The position numbers were made by a program, and so were the translations under genes. A stretch of 64,000 nucleotides of DNA from Vitis vinifera (lineage: Eukaryota; Streptophyta; Magnoliopsida; Vitales; Vitaceae), in assembly GCF_030704535.1 (NCBI RefSeq), contig NC_081818.1:29220001-29284000 (forward strand), in the 5' to 3' direction. Below the pieces are notes generated by a model that had not been told where the DNA came from, did not search any database, and saw only the letters and a list, made by a program, of their open reading frames with translations. Positions within the stretch are counted from its first letter, which is position 1. The number at the start of each line of letters is the position of its first letter. This document shows positions 20,984 to 34,466 of the stretch, piece after piece.

Positions 20984-23667
20984 ATGGCCAATATCTCTGT
21001 TTTTGTTTGCTTCATCACACTTGTCTTTTGTTTTGCCACTGGTTCGGTGGCAAAAAAGGAAGATGGTGGAATATATGAGCTCAGGAAAGGAGATTTCTCA
21101 GCGAAGTTCACCAAGTGGGGTGCAGCCATTGTTTCAGTTGTTCTTCCTGACAAAAATGGTCTGTTCATTTTGGCTTCTTCACTTTCTGTTATTCTGTTTG
21201 TTTGGGGTTTTTAAGATTTTCTCAACAACTTTCTTTTCTTTTCCAGGGAAGTTGGCTGATGTTGTTCTTGGGTATGATTCAACTAAGGAGTACAAGGTGT
21301 GAAATTTTTTCTGTTTGCAATGTTTTCTTCTTCTTCTTCTTCTTCTTCTTCTTCTTCTTCTTGCTATCTCTCTGAGTGGATTTGTGTGATAAAGGGAGCT
21401 CTAGTTTCAGCATTGGATAAGGGGCAGTTTTGGCATTTCAGAAGGGTATTTGCTAAAAGTCTGACTGCCCCATTTGATGAAATGTTAGGTTTAGTACAAA
21501 AGCTCCTTTACTTTCTCTGCAATTTGTAAAATTTTCCTTTCAGTTTGTGTTCGTGCCCTTTGAACTAGTTCTATGATAGAACAAGCTTTCATATTGAACA
21601 TTATCTGTGGTGGATCTTCATAAGTTAGTCATCCATAGATCAGTATCTGTAAATCTTCTAGATTTTCATTCAAATTGTTTTAGGGTTTTGTTTGAATCTG
21701 GGAAAAAGACTCCATTCAATGAAATTTAGTATAAGGGTATCTTCACTGATGTTTTACCTAGTTTATATACTGCCATTAACCCAAAAAAAAAGGGAGGGCT
21801 TGATAGCTTAATATTTTCCATTTTGTCCCACACTCTATGTCCACTTCTCCCAGTCATATTTTCTATCGACTCTCACACAAGAAAACCAAGTCGATGGCGT
21901 GGAAGATTGTAGCATGCTTATCTGGTCCTTGTCTTTATCTGGTGACACTCGAAAGTCTTCTTGTTGACTGAAAATGTCTCACCTTCCCTTAAAGAAATTT
22001 GCCATTGACAGCAACAACTGATCTGGACATGTGGAATATGCTTATATGAAGCCGACCCCAATCCTTTTTTTATGCTTGACTCGATTGTTGGAGTGCAATA
22101 ATGCCTCTCTTCAACCCGAGAATGGGTTGCCTAAATGATACTAATATCAAATGCCATAAAAGACTTGATCTACCCTCATTAGATACCATTTTGGATGAAA
22201 TAGTCAAAGTCTGATCCAAGCTTGACATACAAGTCTTTTTTTGTCTTGGTTAGGATGCTGCATACTGTAGAAAAATTCATAGATAAATTCAATGCCAATT
22301 GGTATCTCCCTGTTTTTTTAATCCACTCAGTAGGGTACATTTATTGTAGGAGACACCGAATGCACTTATTTTAACAAATTGCAAATGGTTTTTGTTAACA
22401 TATTGAATAAAATGGGGCTTATATTAATATTTTTTTCCCCTAGGCTCTTGACTGAGCCCTACGATTTGTGCTTCTGTTCTTGATATTTTGACCAAAATCA
22501 ATAGTGATTAGTTCACTGAAGGCCGTTCTTCTTATGCATTCATTTGTTTCAGAATGATACAACGAATTTCGGTGCCATTGTTGGACGAGTGGCTAATAGG
22601 ATTGGAGGCGCACAATTTACATTGAACGGAACCCACTATAAGCTAGTTGCTAATGACGGGAAAAACATGCTTCATGGTACTTTGTTCTTATTCTAACCTA
22701 ACTGGCAAAATTCTCCAATCAGCCTGGCAAAAGAATAAACATTTTCCTTGATTTATTCCAGCTATTTTGTTTTACTGAATTTTGTTATATGGATACTAGG
22801 CGGGCCTAAAGGATTCGGTAAAGTTGCTTGGAGAGTGAGTAAATATGAGAAAGGCGGTCATTCTCCTTACATCATGTTCAGCTATCACAGCTTAGATGGT
22901 GAAGAAGGTAAGTGCATCTATATTATGCTTGAATAAATATTATGATAACGTGAGCTATGATAACCAAATTGAATAGCATGTGTTGTGTTGGGCTTCTTAG
23001 ATAGAGATGTTATCTACACTGAAACTGTATCCAATTTTATGCAGGATTTCCTGGTGACCTCATTGCCACCGTCACATATATGCTTGTTGGTGATTATCAA
23101 TTGATTGTAACCATGAAAGCCAAAGCTCTAAACAAGGCCACCCCAGTAAACCTCGCTCAGCATGCCTATTGGAACCTGGGTGGTCACACCTCTGGCGATA
23201 TCCTGTCCAACGAAATCCAGATCTTCGGTTCCCACATCACTCCAGTTGATAAAGAGCTCATCCCCACAGGCAAAATTGTCCCTGTGAAGGGAACACCATA
23301 TGATTTCCTCAAACCCTGCACCATTGGAAGCAAAATCAACAAGCTCCCTAGTGGCTTTGATATTAACTATGTGCTGGATGATACTGCCCCCAACAAGGTG
23401 GGGTTGGCGGCCATGGTGCACCATAAGAAGTCTGGAAGAATGTTGGAGCTCTACACCAATGCACCAGGGCTGCAATTTTACACTTCTAATTCTTTGAAGG
23501 ACGTGAAGGGGAAGGGTGGATTTGTTTATCAAGCCCATGCGGCCCTGTGTTTGGAGACTCAAGGGTTCCCTGACTCGGTGAATCATCCTAATTTTCCTTC
23601 ACAGATTGTGACTCCTGGAAAGTCTTACCATCATTCTATGTTGTTCAAGTTTTCAATCAGGGCCTGA
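20984..23667 (+). CDS. Aldose 1-epimerase (galactose mutarotase), secreted form
   Basis: Five exons, 20984-21158, 21247-21296, 22553-22676, 22800-22907 and 23045-23667, all with GT-AG introns, give 359 residues and no internal stop. Aldose 1-epimerase interconverts alpha and beta anomers of free sugars such as glucose and galactose. Residues 1-24 form a signal peptide (VFVCFITLVFCFATGSVA), so the product probably enters the secretory pathway. Recognisable parts: IYELRKGDFSAKFTKWGA, IVGRVANRI (exon 3), the catalytic-His segment NLAQHAYWNLGG, SGFDINYVLDD, and the catalytic-Glu segment CLETQGFPDSVNHPNFPS near the C-terminus. Length fits the family. ATG 20984 is chosen because it starts the signal peptide; the frame upstream has only a TTG. 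Intron 2 (1.26 kb) carries a (TTC)n tract. The gene looks intact, in contrast to its transposon-broken neighbours. Confidence 0.93.
21325..21362. repeat. (TTC)n microsatellite in epimerase intron 2
   Basis: About twelve TTC units directly after the second exon. A potential length polymorphism; the serine-rich open frame over it is an artefact. Confidence 0.9.
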
Positions 23668-24586
23668 TCTTTTTCAATTGTAGTGTAAAACCATTAACAA
23701 GAAGAAGAGAGAATGTTCTACCTTCATAACTGTCCTGGTGAGTACCCTCCAAAGCAGGTTGCAGAATAAAATAACTTGGGTTGTTTCAATGTATGCAAAC
23801 TTTGGCCCAAGAAATCATGAATAATTGAGCAGTGGACACACATCTTGATTCCTGTCATTGTTTTTGTAGTTATTTTGTTTTTACTGGATAATAAGGAACT
23901 TGAGTTATGTTGGATGATGTCAAACATGTTATTTTTAGTTAAAAAGTGAAACTACCTGGGATATGACAGCCCAATGAAGCTTAAACTGTAGGACTGGGAT
24001 CTTCATCAGGCTCAATTGAAGTCTGAAGAAATTGAAACTGCTGCATATTAAGGGCCTGTTTGACAGAATTTTAAAAATAATTAGAAAAGAAAATTAAAAA
24101 CATTGTTCAATGACTTTCAGGAACAAAATTTTATTTAGATACTTAAATATAAAATAGTTTTTTTTAGGTTATTCACCATGAAACAGTATTACACTTATGT
24201 GTAAAGGTTTTGAAAATATCTTTTTATCTTTCCCAGCAAAAAAAAAAAAAATCCATTGAGAAGGTTTTTTATCTTCTCACCTCTGCTGCAATGCAGGGGC
24301 GAGATGGAAAAGCCATTATAGTTGGAAGGCGGCAATGGATTTTGTAGTTGGGGTTTTTTTTGTTTGGATTCTTCAACTGAATTCAATGAGTCCAACAAAT
24401 GGCAACTGAATGCAGCATATATGAATAAAAAACAAAGAAACCAAACAAACACGAAATACTGTGAATTAAAACTTTTGTGACCGAGTCTGCACAATGTGCA
24501 CATCCCTATCTATATATCTATATATATATATATATATATATGTATAAGTCTGTAGGGTTTGCACAGAAGCTAGGACTGAATTAAAG
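23668..24586. other. Intergenic region, epimerase 3' end to LRR pseudogene
   Basis: Contains the epimerase 3' untranslated region (first few hundred bases) and the former promoter of the LRR pseudogene, with a (TA)n tract at about 24520-24542. No other gene seen. Confidence 0.5.
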
Positions 24587-25113
24587 ATGGCATCCTTCAT
24601 TTCTACAGCAGGAGTAGTGGTATGGGTAGTTACCATGATATTATTCTCCCTTGCCAATGCAGTATCATCACCATCATCAACTGATGAGGGAGAAGCTCTG
24701 CGCAGCACCGGCTGGTGGAATTCTACTTCTGCTCATTTCACCTGGGATGGTGTAGTTTGTAATGAGCGCGGAAGCGTGACCGAAATACACCTTTCCTATT
24801 CAGGAAAAAAATCAGGTGAGCTTAGCAAATTGAAGTTTTCTTCTTTTCCCAGCCTGGTTGGGCTCTTCCTTTCTAACTGTGGACTCAATGGTAGCATCCC
24901 ACACCAAATAGGTACTCTTACTCAACTCACCTATTTTATTCTCCCTCAAAACAATCTTATAGGTGAGCTACCTCTTTCCTTGGCTAACCTCACTCAGTTG
25001 AAGTACCTCTTCCTTCATTCTAATTGACTACATGGTTCGATTCCTCCTGAAATTTGGAAAATGAAGAATCTAAATATTTTGTATTTGCATTACAACAACC
25101 TTGCTAGTGTCAT

Positions 25114-25406
25114 TGTTGGTCCAAGATTAAACACTTATGCAGAATATATATTTTTGGACTGTTGGAACACATTTTATTGATGAAGAGTGCTGAATTTATA
25201 CATGAGCTTGTAATTGAAATGACATTAGAATAGTAGAAAATCAAGCTACTAGATGATGAACAACTGCTTCCTATAAAATAGAAACCAAATCTTGACTAAA
25301 TAAAAATAAGAAAATATTTGGATGTTGCAAATTTTGTGCAAGACTCTAATTGCAATATTTAACTTCAAAATTCAAATTCCAGTAGATACTAAGTCAAAAT
25401 TCAACA
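25114..25406 (-). repeat. Copia-3 LTR (3' in element orientation)
   Basis: 293 bp with TG...CA ends. Matches 27400-27692. Confidence 0.88.
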
Positions 25407-27249
25407 CTCCTCCTTGACTTCGTAGATGCAAACTCCAAGTCTTGCATGTAGAAACTCAAACAAAACTTCAAAAGGGGTCTGCTTCTTTAACGCTTTTGTT
25501 GGCAATCTGTTCAGAAAATATACTGCTGTACTTGCAGTTTTAGCCCAAAATTTTTTAGGTAGATCTTTTTCATGCAGAAGGCATCTTGTCATCTCCAAAA
25601 TTGTTCTATTTTTCCTCTCCAAGACTTCATTTTGTTGTGGATTATATGGTGTAGTGAGCTGGTGAACATTGCCTGCATTCCCTTTCAAGGATGGCGTCTT
25701 TTGAGGTCCACCAACATCATATGGATTAAAAGCAGTTTTTGGGTTGCTCTCCAGGATGTTTTCTTTGGAAAGGAAAGTTTAGTTTGCTTCCCATATTGAC
25801 AAGTAGCACATATAGGAAGATCTTTTCTAAGTCAGGAAGTCCTTCAACTATATGTAGAACACAACATCATGATGAAAGTGCTCGAGCCTTCTATGCTAAA
25901 ACATTGTTGTGCTATCTTGTTGTAAAACAACAACATGCTCTGTAAAACAACAACATGCTCATCTTCCAGTAAATTCAAGGTAAAACTCTTGCCCTTCATT
26001 TTTTATGTTGAACACCTCTTTGCCTTCAGCATCCTTGATAATGCAATTCCTATCTTCAAAATAAATTTTAAATTCTTTCTCAACGAGCTGTCCAACACTG
26101 AATAAGTTTTGGTCAATGTCAGGCACAAACAAAACATCATAAATGAGTTTCAAACTTGTTTGGCTTTCGATAGCAACCGTTCCTTTGCCCTTCACTGGAA
26201 TATACTCACCATTTCCAATTCTGATTTTGGAAATAGCTATTCTATCAAGTTCTCTAAAGAGATCTTGATTATTTATCATGTGGTTTGTATAACCACTATC
26301 CACAAACCAGCTTTCAGAGGTACTCTTATTAGCAAAACACGTTGCTGCAAACAGTTGCTCCTCGTGGCAATAGTCAACTGCTGCACTAGTTTCTTCCTGC
26401 TGTTGATTTTTGCAAATCCTCTCCACATGTCCTTGTTTACCACACTCGTTGCATTTCACATTTGGTCTCCACCAACATTTTTGTGGAGAATGATTTGTCT
26501 TCTTGTAATGAGGACAAGGTGGAAATACTCCATTTTTCTGGTTGTTGCTGCATGGCTTGTTGTTGTTCATCTTTCCATTTTTATGGCCTGCATTTTTCTG
26601 CATTCTTGCTTGAAATGCTCCTTCTACAGTATTTCCTTGTCTCATGAGTCTTTTTTGTTCCATAGCCTCCAAGGAATGTAATAATTCTATCAAGCTATTA
26701 GTTGACAGATCCTTTGAATTCTCCAAAGAGGAAATTGTAGCTTCATATTTCTCAGGAAGTGTAACCAATATCTTTTGAACAATCTTCTCATTGGAAAATT
26801 CTTTTCCAAGTAGCCTAACTTTGTCTGCTATTGAAAGAAGTTGTGTAGCATAGTCTTTAACAGCATCAGACTCCCTCATTTTCTTCTTGAAATTCTCGAA
26901 TCAAGTTCATCACCTGCATGTTCTTGATTCTTTCATCTCCTTTGTATTCCTCCTTGAGATACTCCCAAATTTCTATAGTTGAATCAATTTTCATGATTTT
27001 GATGAAAATTGATGGTGAAACTACAGCAAACAAGCAAGCTTTTGCTTTAACCTTTCTTGTCTTTCTTTCTTTATGCAACTTCATTTGAGCCACAGTTGGA
27101 TTGGCTCCCAGGGGAGGAACTTCATAATTTTCTTCCACTGCTTCCCAAACATCAAATGCTTGTAGATGAACTATCATTCTAATAGCCCAAGTTTCATAAT
27201 TGTCTCCATCAAGAATTGATGGTGCAACTGTGAGACTTGACTCCTCCAT
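25401..27249 (-). pseudogene. Copia-3 gag and partial pol, no reverse transcriptase
   Basis: Gag starts at ATG 27249 (UBN2-type, with LDGDNYETWAIRM) and shifts frame at about 26870. It continues through a zinc knuckle (CNECGKQGHVERIC) and protease (WFVDSGYTNHM), and ends at a stop at 25959. Fragments of GAG-pre-integrase (HRRLEHFHH) and the integrase C-terminal side (YNPQQNEVLERKNRTI) follow, up to 25401 in the LTR. The integrase core is partly deleted and everything from reverse transcriptase onward is gone. Unlike Copia-1 and Copia-2, this gag has its own ATG close to the LTR and only a 150-base leader. Confidence 0.85.
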
Positions 27250-27399
27250 TGCTAGATGATTTTAGAAGGTGTTTGGGTTCACTCGTGGTGTTTTGGGTTC
27301 ACTCACTTCACGGGTCTTTAGGTGTTTAGGCACTCTTAAGATATTCAGGCTCACTCAACTCACTGACCCCTCAAGATAACTATGGCTCTGATACCACAA

Positions 27400-27692
27400 T
27401 GTTGGTCTAAGATTAAACACTTATGCAGAATATATATTTTTGGGCTGCTGGAACACATTTTATTGATGAAGAGTGCTGAATTTATACATGAGCTTGTAAC
27501 TGAAATGACATTAGAATAGCAGAAAATCAAGCTACTAGATGATGAACAACTACTTTTTATAAAATAGAAACCAAATCTTGACCAAATAAAAACAAGAAAA
27601 TATTTGGATGTTGCAGATTTTGTGCAAGACTCCAGTTGCAATATTTAACTTCAAAATTCAAATTCCAACAGATATTAAGTCAAAATTCAACG
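27400..27692 (-). repeat. Copia-3 LTR (5' in element orientation)
   Basis: 293 bp. In element orientation it is followed by ttg and then the primer-binding site. Its outermost dinucleotide is mutated (CG instead of CA on the plus strand). Confidence 0.88.
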
Positions 27693-28690
27693 GTCAAAAT
27701 TTTCATCTTTTGGTAATCTTACCAATCCAACTTATCTTATTCTTAGAGGTAATCAAATAAGTGGTTTTATCCCTCATGAAATTGGGAAAATAAAGAATCT
27801 AGTGTCATTCTCTTTCATATGATGGACTACATGGTCCAATTCTTTCTGAAATTGGGAAAATGAATAATTTTAATATTTTGAATTTAGGTTATAAGAATCT
27901 TACTGGTGTTGTCCATTTTTCTTTTGGTAATCTTACCCATATGACTTCTCTTATTCTTAGAGGTAATCAAATAAGTGGTTTTATCTCTCATGTTGGAAAT
28001 CTTTTCAATTTATCATATCTAGATCTTAGTGGGAATCAAATAAATGGTTTCATTCCTATAGAAAATGGGAATTTAAAGAAATTAGGTTATCTAGACATAA
28101 CTAATAACTTAACAAGTGGAAAAATACATCCCAATTCGAAAATTTGAAAGAAGTAGAATACTTCAATCTCTCCTACAATAAGATCTCTGATGCCATTCCT
28201 CATTCTCTTTCTAACTACATGTGGACAAAAATTGATTTATCACACAATCAGTTGGAGGGTCGTATATCTTTTCAATTGCAGTCTAGAGCTTCAGTAGAAG
28301 CATTTGGCCACAACAAAGGCCTATGTGGTGAAATTAAAGGTTGGCCACGATGCAATAAGAGACGCCAAATCACACTCATCATTGTTGTTTCTTTATATGC
28401 AACCTTGTTGCTTTCAGTTGCGATCCTTGGGTTTCTCTTCCATAAATGAAGGACCGAAAAAAATCAATTACTCGAGAAACAAAGGTGAAAAATGGAGATT
28501 TGTTTTCCATATGGGACTATGATGGTGTGATTGCTTATCAAGACATTATCCAAGCAATTGAGGATTTTGATATCAAATACTGCATAGGCACTAGAGGTTA
28601 TGAGAGTGTTTACAAAGCACAACTGTCATTCAGAAAGGTAAAAGAACTCTCATTTCAAAGAGTTCTTTTGGGAATAAGCCACTTATGACT

Positions 28691-31600
28691 CTTGATTGAT
28701 CTCTAAAATTAAAGAAACATTTTTATCATCGTCTTTCAAATTGTGATCAAAATGAAAGAATTAGAGGGATGTATTTTTTTGTAAAAGAATTACCATAAAA
28801 ATTGTGCCCCACAATTTAATAATTTTAATAAAATTTTTATTTTGCATTGTTTTTCATATTGTTTTGCTTATATTGTAAGACTTCACAAAATTTGTATGTA
28901 CAATCATAATAAAATACTTTTCTCTTTAAATACCAAAATTTGACATCTCTTCTTCTTTTTTTCATTTTTACTTTATAGTTTCTTATAACTTAACAATTTA
29001 TAATAATGATGATAATAATAACACCGACATTAATTAATAATACCAATAACAGTAATGATAGTCATCATTTTGTAAGAGAGAAATCCTCTTAATTTCTTTT
29101 TAAAATTTGAACACACTATTTCTCAAGTTTCCATTCTAATCAATCAAATTTTGTAAGATTTTTATTGACACAATGAATCTATTGTCCAAGGTGTACAATA
29201 AGAATGGAAAAAAAAAACAAATTGAATAATTACACAACAATGTGGTGAAGATAATAAATTTATTGAGTTTATTTTTAAAAATCCCACCTTATTTATTTTC
29301 CAAAGTATTTAAAATTTTGTACAAAATAAAATTATTTGATCATGTACAAGAAGAGCACTAAAAAATATTGGTGGGAGTGTGAAAATAGTATCATCCAACC
29401 CAAACACCAAATGACATACAAGTGATGCTTATTGACTCATATTTAAAATAAAAAAAATACTATTTAAATTGAATAATTTAGGTGAACTATGAAGACAAGT
29501 ACGACATTAATGCTCCTCATTTTATTGAAATATAATATATCATTAACACTTTCGAATAAGGATGTAAATATTTGGCATGTTAGTCAAAACCTAGTATTGC
29601 CTATCTAACCGCGATCCAATCCCTTTGGGATTGGACTTGGGCTTATTTTTAAAGTTCGACTATAGCCTATGAGTTAGGCCTCCAGAGTCGACTTCCTGCC
29701 CCTGTATCAAGAGTTCAAGGTCTCAAGACCATAATGTCACGAGTCATGGCACAGTCAATTTCGGCCATAATAGTATTTTTTTTTTCTTCTTTTTCTTTTG
29801 GTTTTTTTTTTTTTTTTCATACTATGGAGCTGATGATATATTGAACTTTTTTGCATTTATGCATTTTCAAATCTAGTTATAAAATTGGCTCCTATATTAA
29901 ATTGTCGATATTATCCCTAAACATAAGTTTCTTATAAGAAACTTTCAAAAAAAAAAAAAAATTGAACCACCATTTTAAAGTTTATAGGCTTCAAGAGGGG
30001 CTAATTTCATTAACAATGCCCTATGAGATTTAGTGTAAATATATTAAGTTGCTATAGATTTTAAATTTTATTAATTAACAACATTATAAATGTATTTTAT
30101 ATATAAAATTTATTTTTTTAGAGAATAAAATTTATTTTTAAGAGAATTGTTAAACATATCTACTTATTTTATTTTATTTTTTTAATAAAAAATCTTTCTA
30201 AAAAATATGTTTTATAAATATAATAAATTTATAATATGGTAATCAATAAAATTTGAATCTAATAGTAGTTAAATGTATTTACAACAAATCTTAAGAGATC
30301 TCAATTAAATTAACTCTAAAAAATAAATATGATTTAAATATGTTTAAAATAAATTTTAAATGAAAAAATGAATGAACATAAGATATAAACCCTCCATCAT
30401 TGATACGGAGGACAAAAATTTAGAAGAAAATTGTTTCATCATTATCGGATAAAAAAAAACATAAATTTGTTTTAGTCATAATAATTAAAGAAAAAAAAAG
30501 TAAAAGAGAGAAATGGAAGGTGAAAAATGATATAAATTTATTAATTTCATGTACACTTAGTTATTTTTTTAAATTCATAAAAAGTATTAAAATAAGGATA
30601 TTTTGGCTATTACGTTTTAAAAATAGTATATAAAATAAAATACATTTTAGTTCTTTTGTTTTGAAATGAAAAACAACAATGAAATTGTTTTTCAAATATT
30701 TCAATTCTAGTATGCCTTCTCCCAATTTTTCCAAAAATACATACGTAGAGATAGAGTTTTTATCTCCTATATTAAAAATATTTAAATTAGGAAGGTTTTT
30801 TAGATAGGAAATAAAATCAGATTATATGTGATGAATAATTGAATATAAATTGTTTTTTAATAGTTTTTTATATTTAATGTTTCATTAATTTGAACTCTTA
30901 ACTAAACATATATATTTAAGTTTATTTTTATTTTTATTATAATAAGTATTAAAGATTATAAATTAAACAATGTAGTAATCTTTAAATTATAAATAATAAT
31001 ATATATAATGTTTTTATGTAAATAAAATTTAATATTATCTTTTTATTTTATTTTAAATACGTCTTCGGACTTAAATATTATATATGTTTTTAAATATTAA
31101 TACATTTATATTTGAACTTGTCCTCATTTCATTTGATGATGTCAAATATAAAAAATTAAATATCATTAAAGTTTGAATTATATTTATATTTTTAATTTTA
31201 ATTTTTTATAATATATAAATTATATATTTATGATGCTACTGGTTTGACATGGTTCAACTATGACTCTAATTTGTGAATCATGGACTGATAATTTTTCTAT
31301 TTAATGACCGATCTAGTAATAAAAACATTGATTTGATGTATTAAAACAACCTTAATATTTAAAATAAAAATTAAATAATAAGTTTCAAGTCAACAATCTA
31401 ACTGAGAATAATTTAAGTTAAAGCTAATTTAAGTCATTAAATAATAAGTATCAAGTTTAACTAGTTATTATCTAAATTTTTAAAAGTGATTTTAAAGAAT
31501 TTGTAAAACATTTAATTTATCTAATAAAACACTTTTATGTATGATATATGAGACACTTTTAACCTTTTCAAAATCATTTTCAAACATACTTATAAGAAAA

Positions 31601-34466
31601 TTTACAATGATTTTTAGGTATATAATTTTTGTGAGTTCGTCATTATTTAATTTCAGTCGACTCATCTAAGTTTTCTTCTTGGTCTTTTACGCGAACATGG
31701 TGTGGATTGGAAAATTATATGTATAAATCCATCATTGATCTCAACATCAATATTTTTTTCTTCAATTTATTTGATAGGAAGCTTCCCCAAGTTGTTAATG
31801 GATTTCAATTGGATGCTCTTAGAAATTAAATCACGAATCATCAATTGAACTAGACATTATTATTAATATATATTAGAGACTTTAGCTGTAGACTAGAAAA
31901 TAGTTGCTTGACTTAGTGCGTGTTTAAGGGAAGAGAGCCTCTTAGACACCAACCAATATTTATATATTATAAAAGTGTGCAGTAATAAAGAGCCTTGGAA
32001 AATATTGCCTCGAAAGATATGATTACATTCACATTTTTTTCCACCATAGTAAAAGTCTCATATTTTGGCTATGAACCTTTAGAAAATTTATTATTAAAAG
32101 TAAACAACACGCAACTTAGTTGAATAATGGTTAATGGCTATGTTTGTTTCTCGGAAAACTTGGGAGAAAATGTATGGGAAAGAAAATAAAAAAGAAAAAT
32201 AGAAAAAAGAAAAAAAAATTAAAATCAATAATTTATTTTTATTTGTTACTTTAAACTTATTTACTTATTTTAACCCATCGTTATACAGATTAAGTAATTT
32301 GAAAAATACATAAGATTTTTACTAGTTTTAATTATATTTGATTTTCTTTAATATTTTTTATATTACAACAAAATATGAGAAATCTTTATTACTTTCCAAG
32401 AACCAAATATAACCTAAATTATTTAGAAACGGTTTTTCAAAGGTTCTTGAAAAATTTTACATTTGCATTTTGATTTATAATGTTTAAAAATCTTATATTA
32501 GACTATAAATTCTTTTAAAAATATGCTATTAGGAGTAAAGGAAACAAGAACTTTATATAAGTAATGTAGAAAACAAAAATTTAGAAGAAAAATTTCTACC
32601 TTTACCTTTTGAAATTAGAGAAACTATATTTGTTTTAATTATAACAAATAATCCAAAAATAGTTTGGTTGAAAAAAAAAGGTAAAAGAGAAAAATTTATT
32701 ATTATCATTAATATTTGAAATTATCAAATGTTTTATTTGTGGGATAAAAAATTTCATTTTTTGTCTATTATGTATTTATGTTTATATTAAATTTGTTTTC
32801 ATTAGTTATTTTATATATATTATTATTTTGTGTTTAATGGGATAATATTTTTTTTTGTCTATTATCCATTTATGCTTATATTAATTTTTTTAATATATTA
32901 TTATTTTGTGTTTAATGGGATAATATTTTTTTTTTGTCTATTATCCATTTATGCTTATATTAATTTTTTTTAATGTATTATTATTTTATATATTATCATT
33001 TTTTATTTAATGTGTCTAAAAATTATTAAACAAATATGAACACACGAAAGAGTGAAAAATTTTAAATTTAAAAGATGTTACGAGAGAAAGTGTAGTGAGA
33101 GTATAAAATAAGTAAGTGTCAAAGACTTAGATAAGTTAACATGGAAGAGAAAGGGGGAAAAAATTGACTAATTGTGTCAAAAACCCCATAAAGGTTTTTG
33201 TGTGAATCTCATTCATTTCATTTCATTTCTCCTATCATCCTTTATAATTTCCTTTTTCATGTAAACACAGTAAAAGCTTACCCAAGTTGCAATTATTTAA
33301 AAAATATTGCCCTTTCACATTTTTGTGTTCTCACCTAGTCCACAAAGACAATCTCAGTGAGTGTCAATGTTCACATTGCTTTTCTTGCAATCCACTTAGT
33401 GGTGACAAAGAAATTTCATTCATGGTGGTCTTCCCACTAAATTAAAATGATTGAGATTTATTTTACCTAATAGCATGTGGTTTTTCAAAGATTCTTAGAG
33501 AATTTTATCCCATTCTCATTTTGAGCGTGTCATTTTGGTTTTGTCAAACTTTTATCTAGTTTCATAATGAGTCAACAAATTCATAATGCGTAAATCACAC
33601 GTAATTTAATCTGTTGACTCATTATGAATATTTTATTTAACTTTTAAATTTTCTTTTAATGATCATTTGTGTTTGTGAAGGGTCATTCTTTTCATTTTTC
33701 ATTTTGTTTGACTTCTCAAATCTCATTTTCATGTAAAACTTTGCAGGATTTTCCAAAGGCCTTTGAAAAATATTGTCTCATTCCTTATGAAATCTTCTAA
33801 AAATCCATTATTATGAATAAATAAAGTATAAGCTTAATTGAGTGATCACATTATTTAGAACTTGTTTAGGATTGATTTTAGATAAAACATTCTTAATTTA
33901 TAGTAGTTTTTGTAATTAGTGTATTTTCAGTGATTATCCATGAATCACTCATGATGATTAGCTAAAATTCTAAAATTGGTTTTGAAGAATTTATCAAACA
34001 CCTAAGTTATTTAAGAAAACACTTTCATATATCAAATATGAAATATTTTTAGTTAGTCTTCTTAATATCATTATCAAACCTAGGTGCTTTTAAAAAATTT
34101 TACAAAGATTTTTTTATTTATTTATGATTTATTATTCTTTGAATTGGGTTGATTCTTCTAAGTCTTCTTCTTAGTCTTTTACGTAAATATGGTGTAGCTT
34201 GGAAAATGCAATGAACGAATCCACAATTGATCAACGTTAATGCTTTTTTTATTCAAAGTATTTGATGGGAAAACCTACCAAACGTGGAATATGGGCTGTA
34301 GTTGTTGAATGGATTTCAATTGCATGTTGGAAATTATGCCATAGTCCGTGTTTTTTGTGTTAATTTATACTTGAAAGAAGGTTTATAATGGGCTGTGGTT
34401 GTTCAATATTTATATTTGCATTATAAAAGTGTGTGGTAAGGTTTAATTAATTGCAGTGAATTAAAG
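28691..34466. other. Upstream region of the first intact receptor kinase, AT-rich
   Basis: No coding sequence recognised. Almost the whole segment is repeated at 39540-45660. It contains poly-T tracts (29770-29820), AT-rich runs and, at about 31640-32124, a diverged copy of the proximal promoter block found just upstream of the gene (34130-34466). Confidence 0.6.
34422..34428 (+). promoter_or_regulatory. TATA box of receptor kinase 1
   Basis: TATAAAA 45 bases before the ATG, conserved at the same distance in the second gene (45616). A similar block with attataaaagtgtg occurs in the 172-bp repeats far upstream. Confidence 0.6.

Larger units (their letters stand above)
25114..27692 (-). mobile_element. 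Copia-3: internally deleted Copia element
   Basis: Two 293-bp LTRs, 25114-25406 and 27400-27692, flank a minus-strand internal region. The primer site is the reverse complement of 27385-27396 (TGGTATCAGAGC), and the purine tract AAGGAGGAG precedes the left LTR. Flanks are gtcat (25109-25113) and gtcaa (27693-27697), a duplication with one change. The LTRs differ at about 18 positions by eye (about 6 percent), the oldest of the three Copia insertions. The outer end of the right LTR has decayed from CA to CG. Reverse transcriptase and RNase H are missing, so the element could only have moved with help. Confidence 0.88.
24587..28690 (+). pseudogene. LRR receptor-like kinase pseudogene, split by Copia-3
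   Basis: The 5' part (24587-25113) encodes a signal peptide, an LRR N-terminal cap ([17 protein letters not shown]) and the first repeats, with a TGA at 25025-25027. Copia-3 then interrupts a repeat. The 3' part (27693-28690) resumes with [11 protein letters not shown] repeats in shifting frames (27860-28147 and 28144-28449), a transmembrane segment ([20 protein letters not shown]) and the kinase N-lobe start (YCIGTRGYESVYKAQL). The glycine-rich loop is degraded and coding ends near 28690 without the catalytic half. The cap has Phe-Thr where the intact paralogues have Cys-His. It is the oldest, most decayed member of the local cluster and cannot make a receptor. Confidence 0.9.

Noticed and set aside
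21299..21529. Serine-rich small protein
   Set aside because: Product of the (TTC)n tract in the epimerase intron.
23128..23586. Minus-strand open frame of 152 codons
   Set aside because: Antisense shadow of the last epimerase exon.
26109..26681. Plus-strand open frame of 190 codons
   Set aside because: Antisense of Copia-3 gag; the Cys/Phe-rich composition is a by-product.
28144..28449. A small independent membrane receptor
   Set aside because: It aligns with the repeat, transmembrane and juxtamembrane part of the adjacent intact kinases, in a broken frame; part of the pseudogene.
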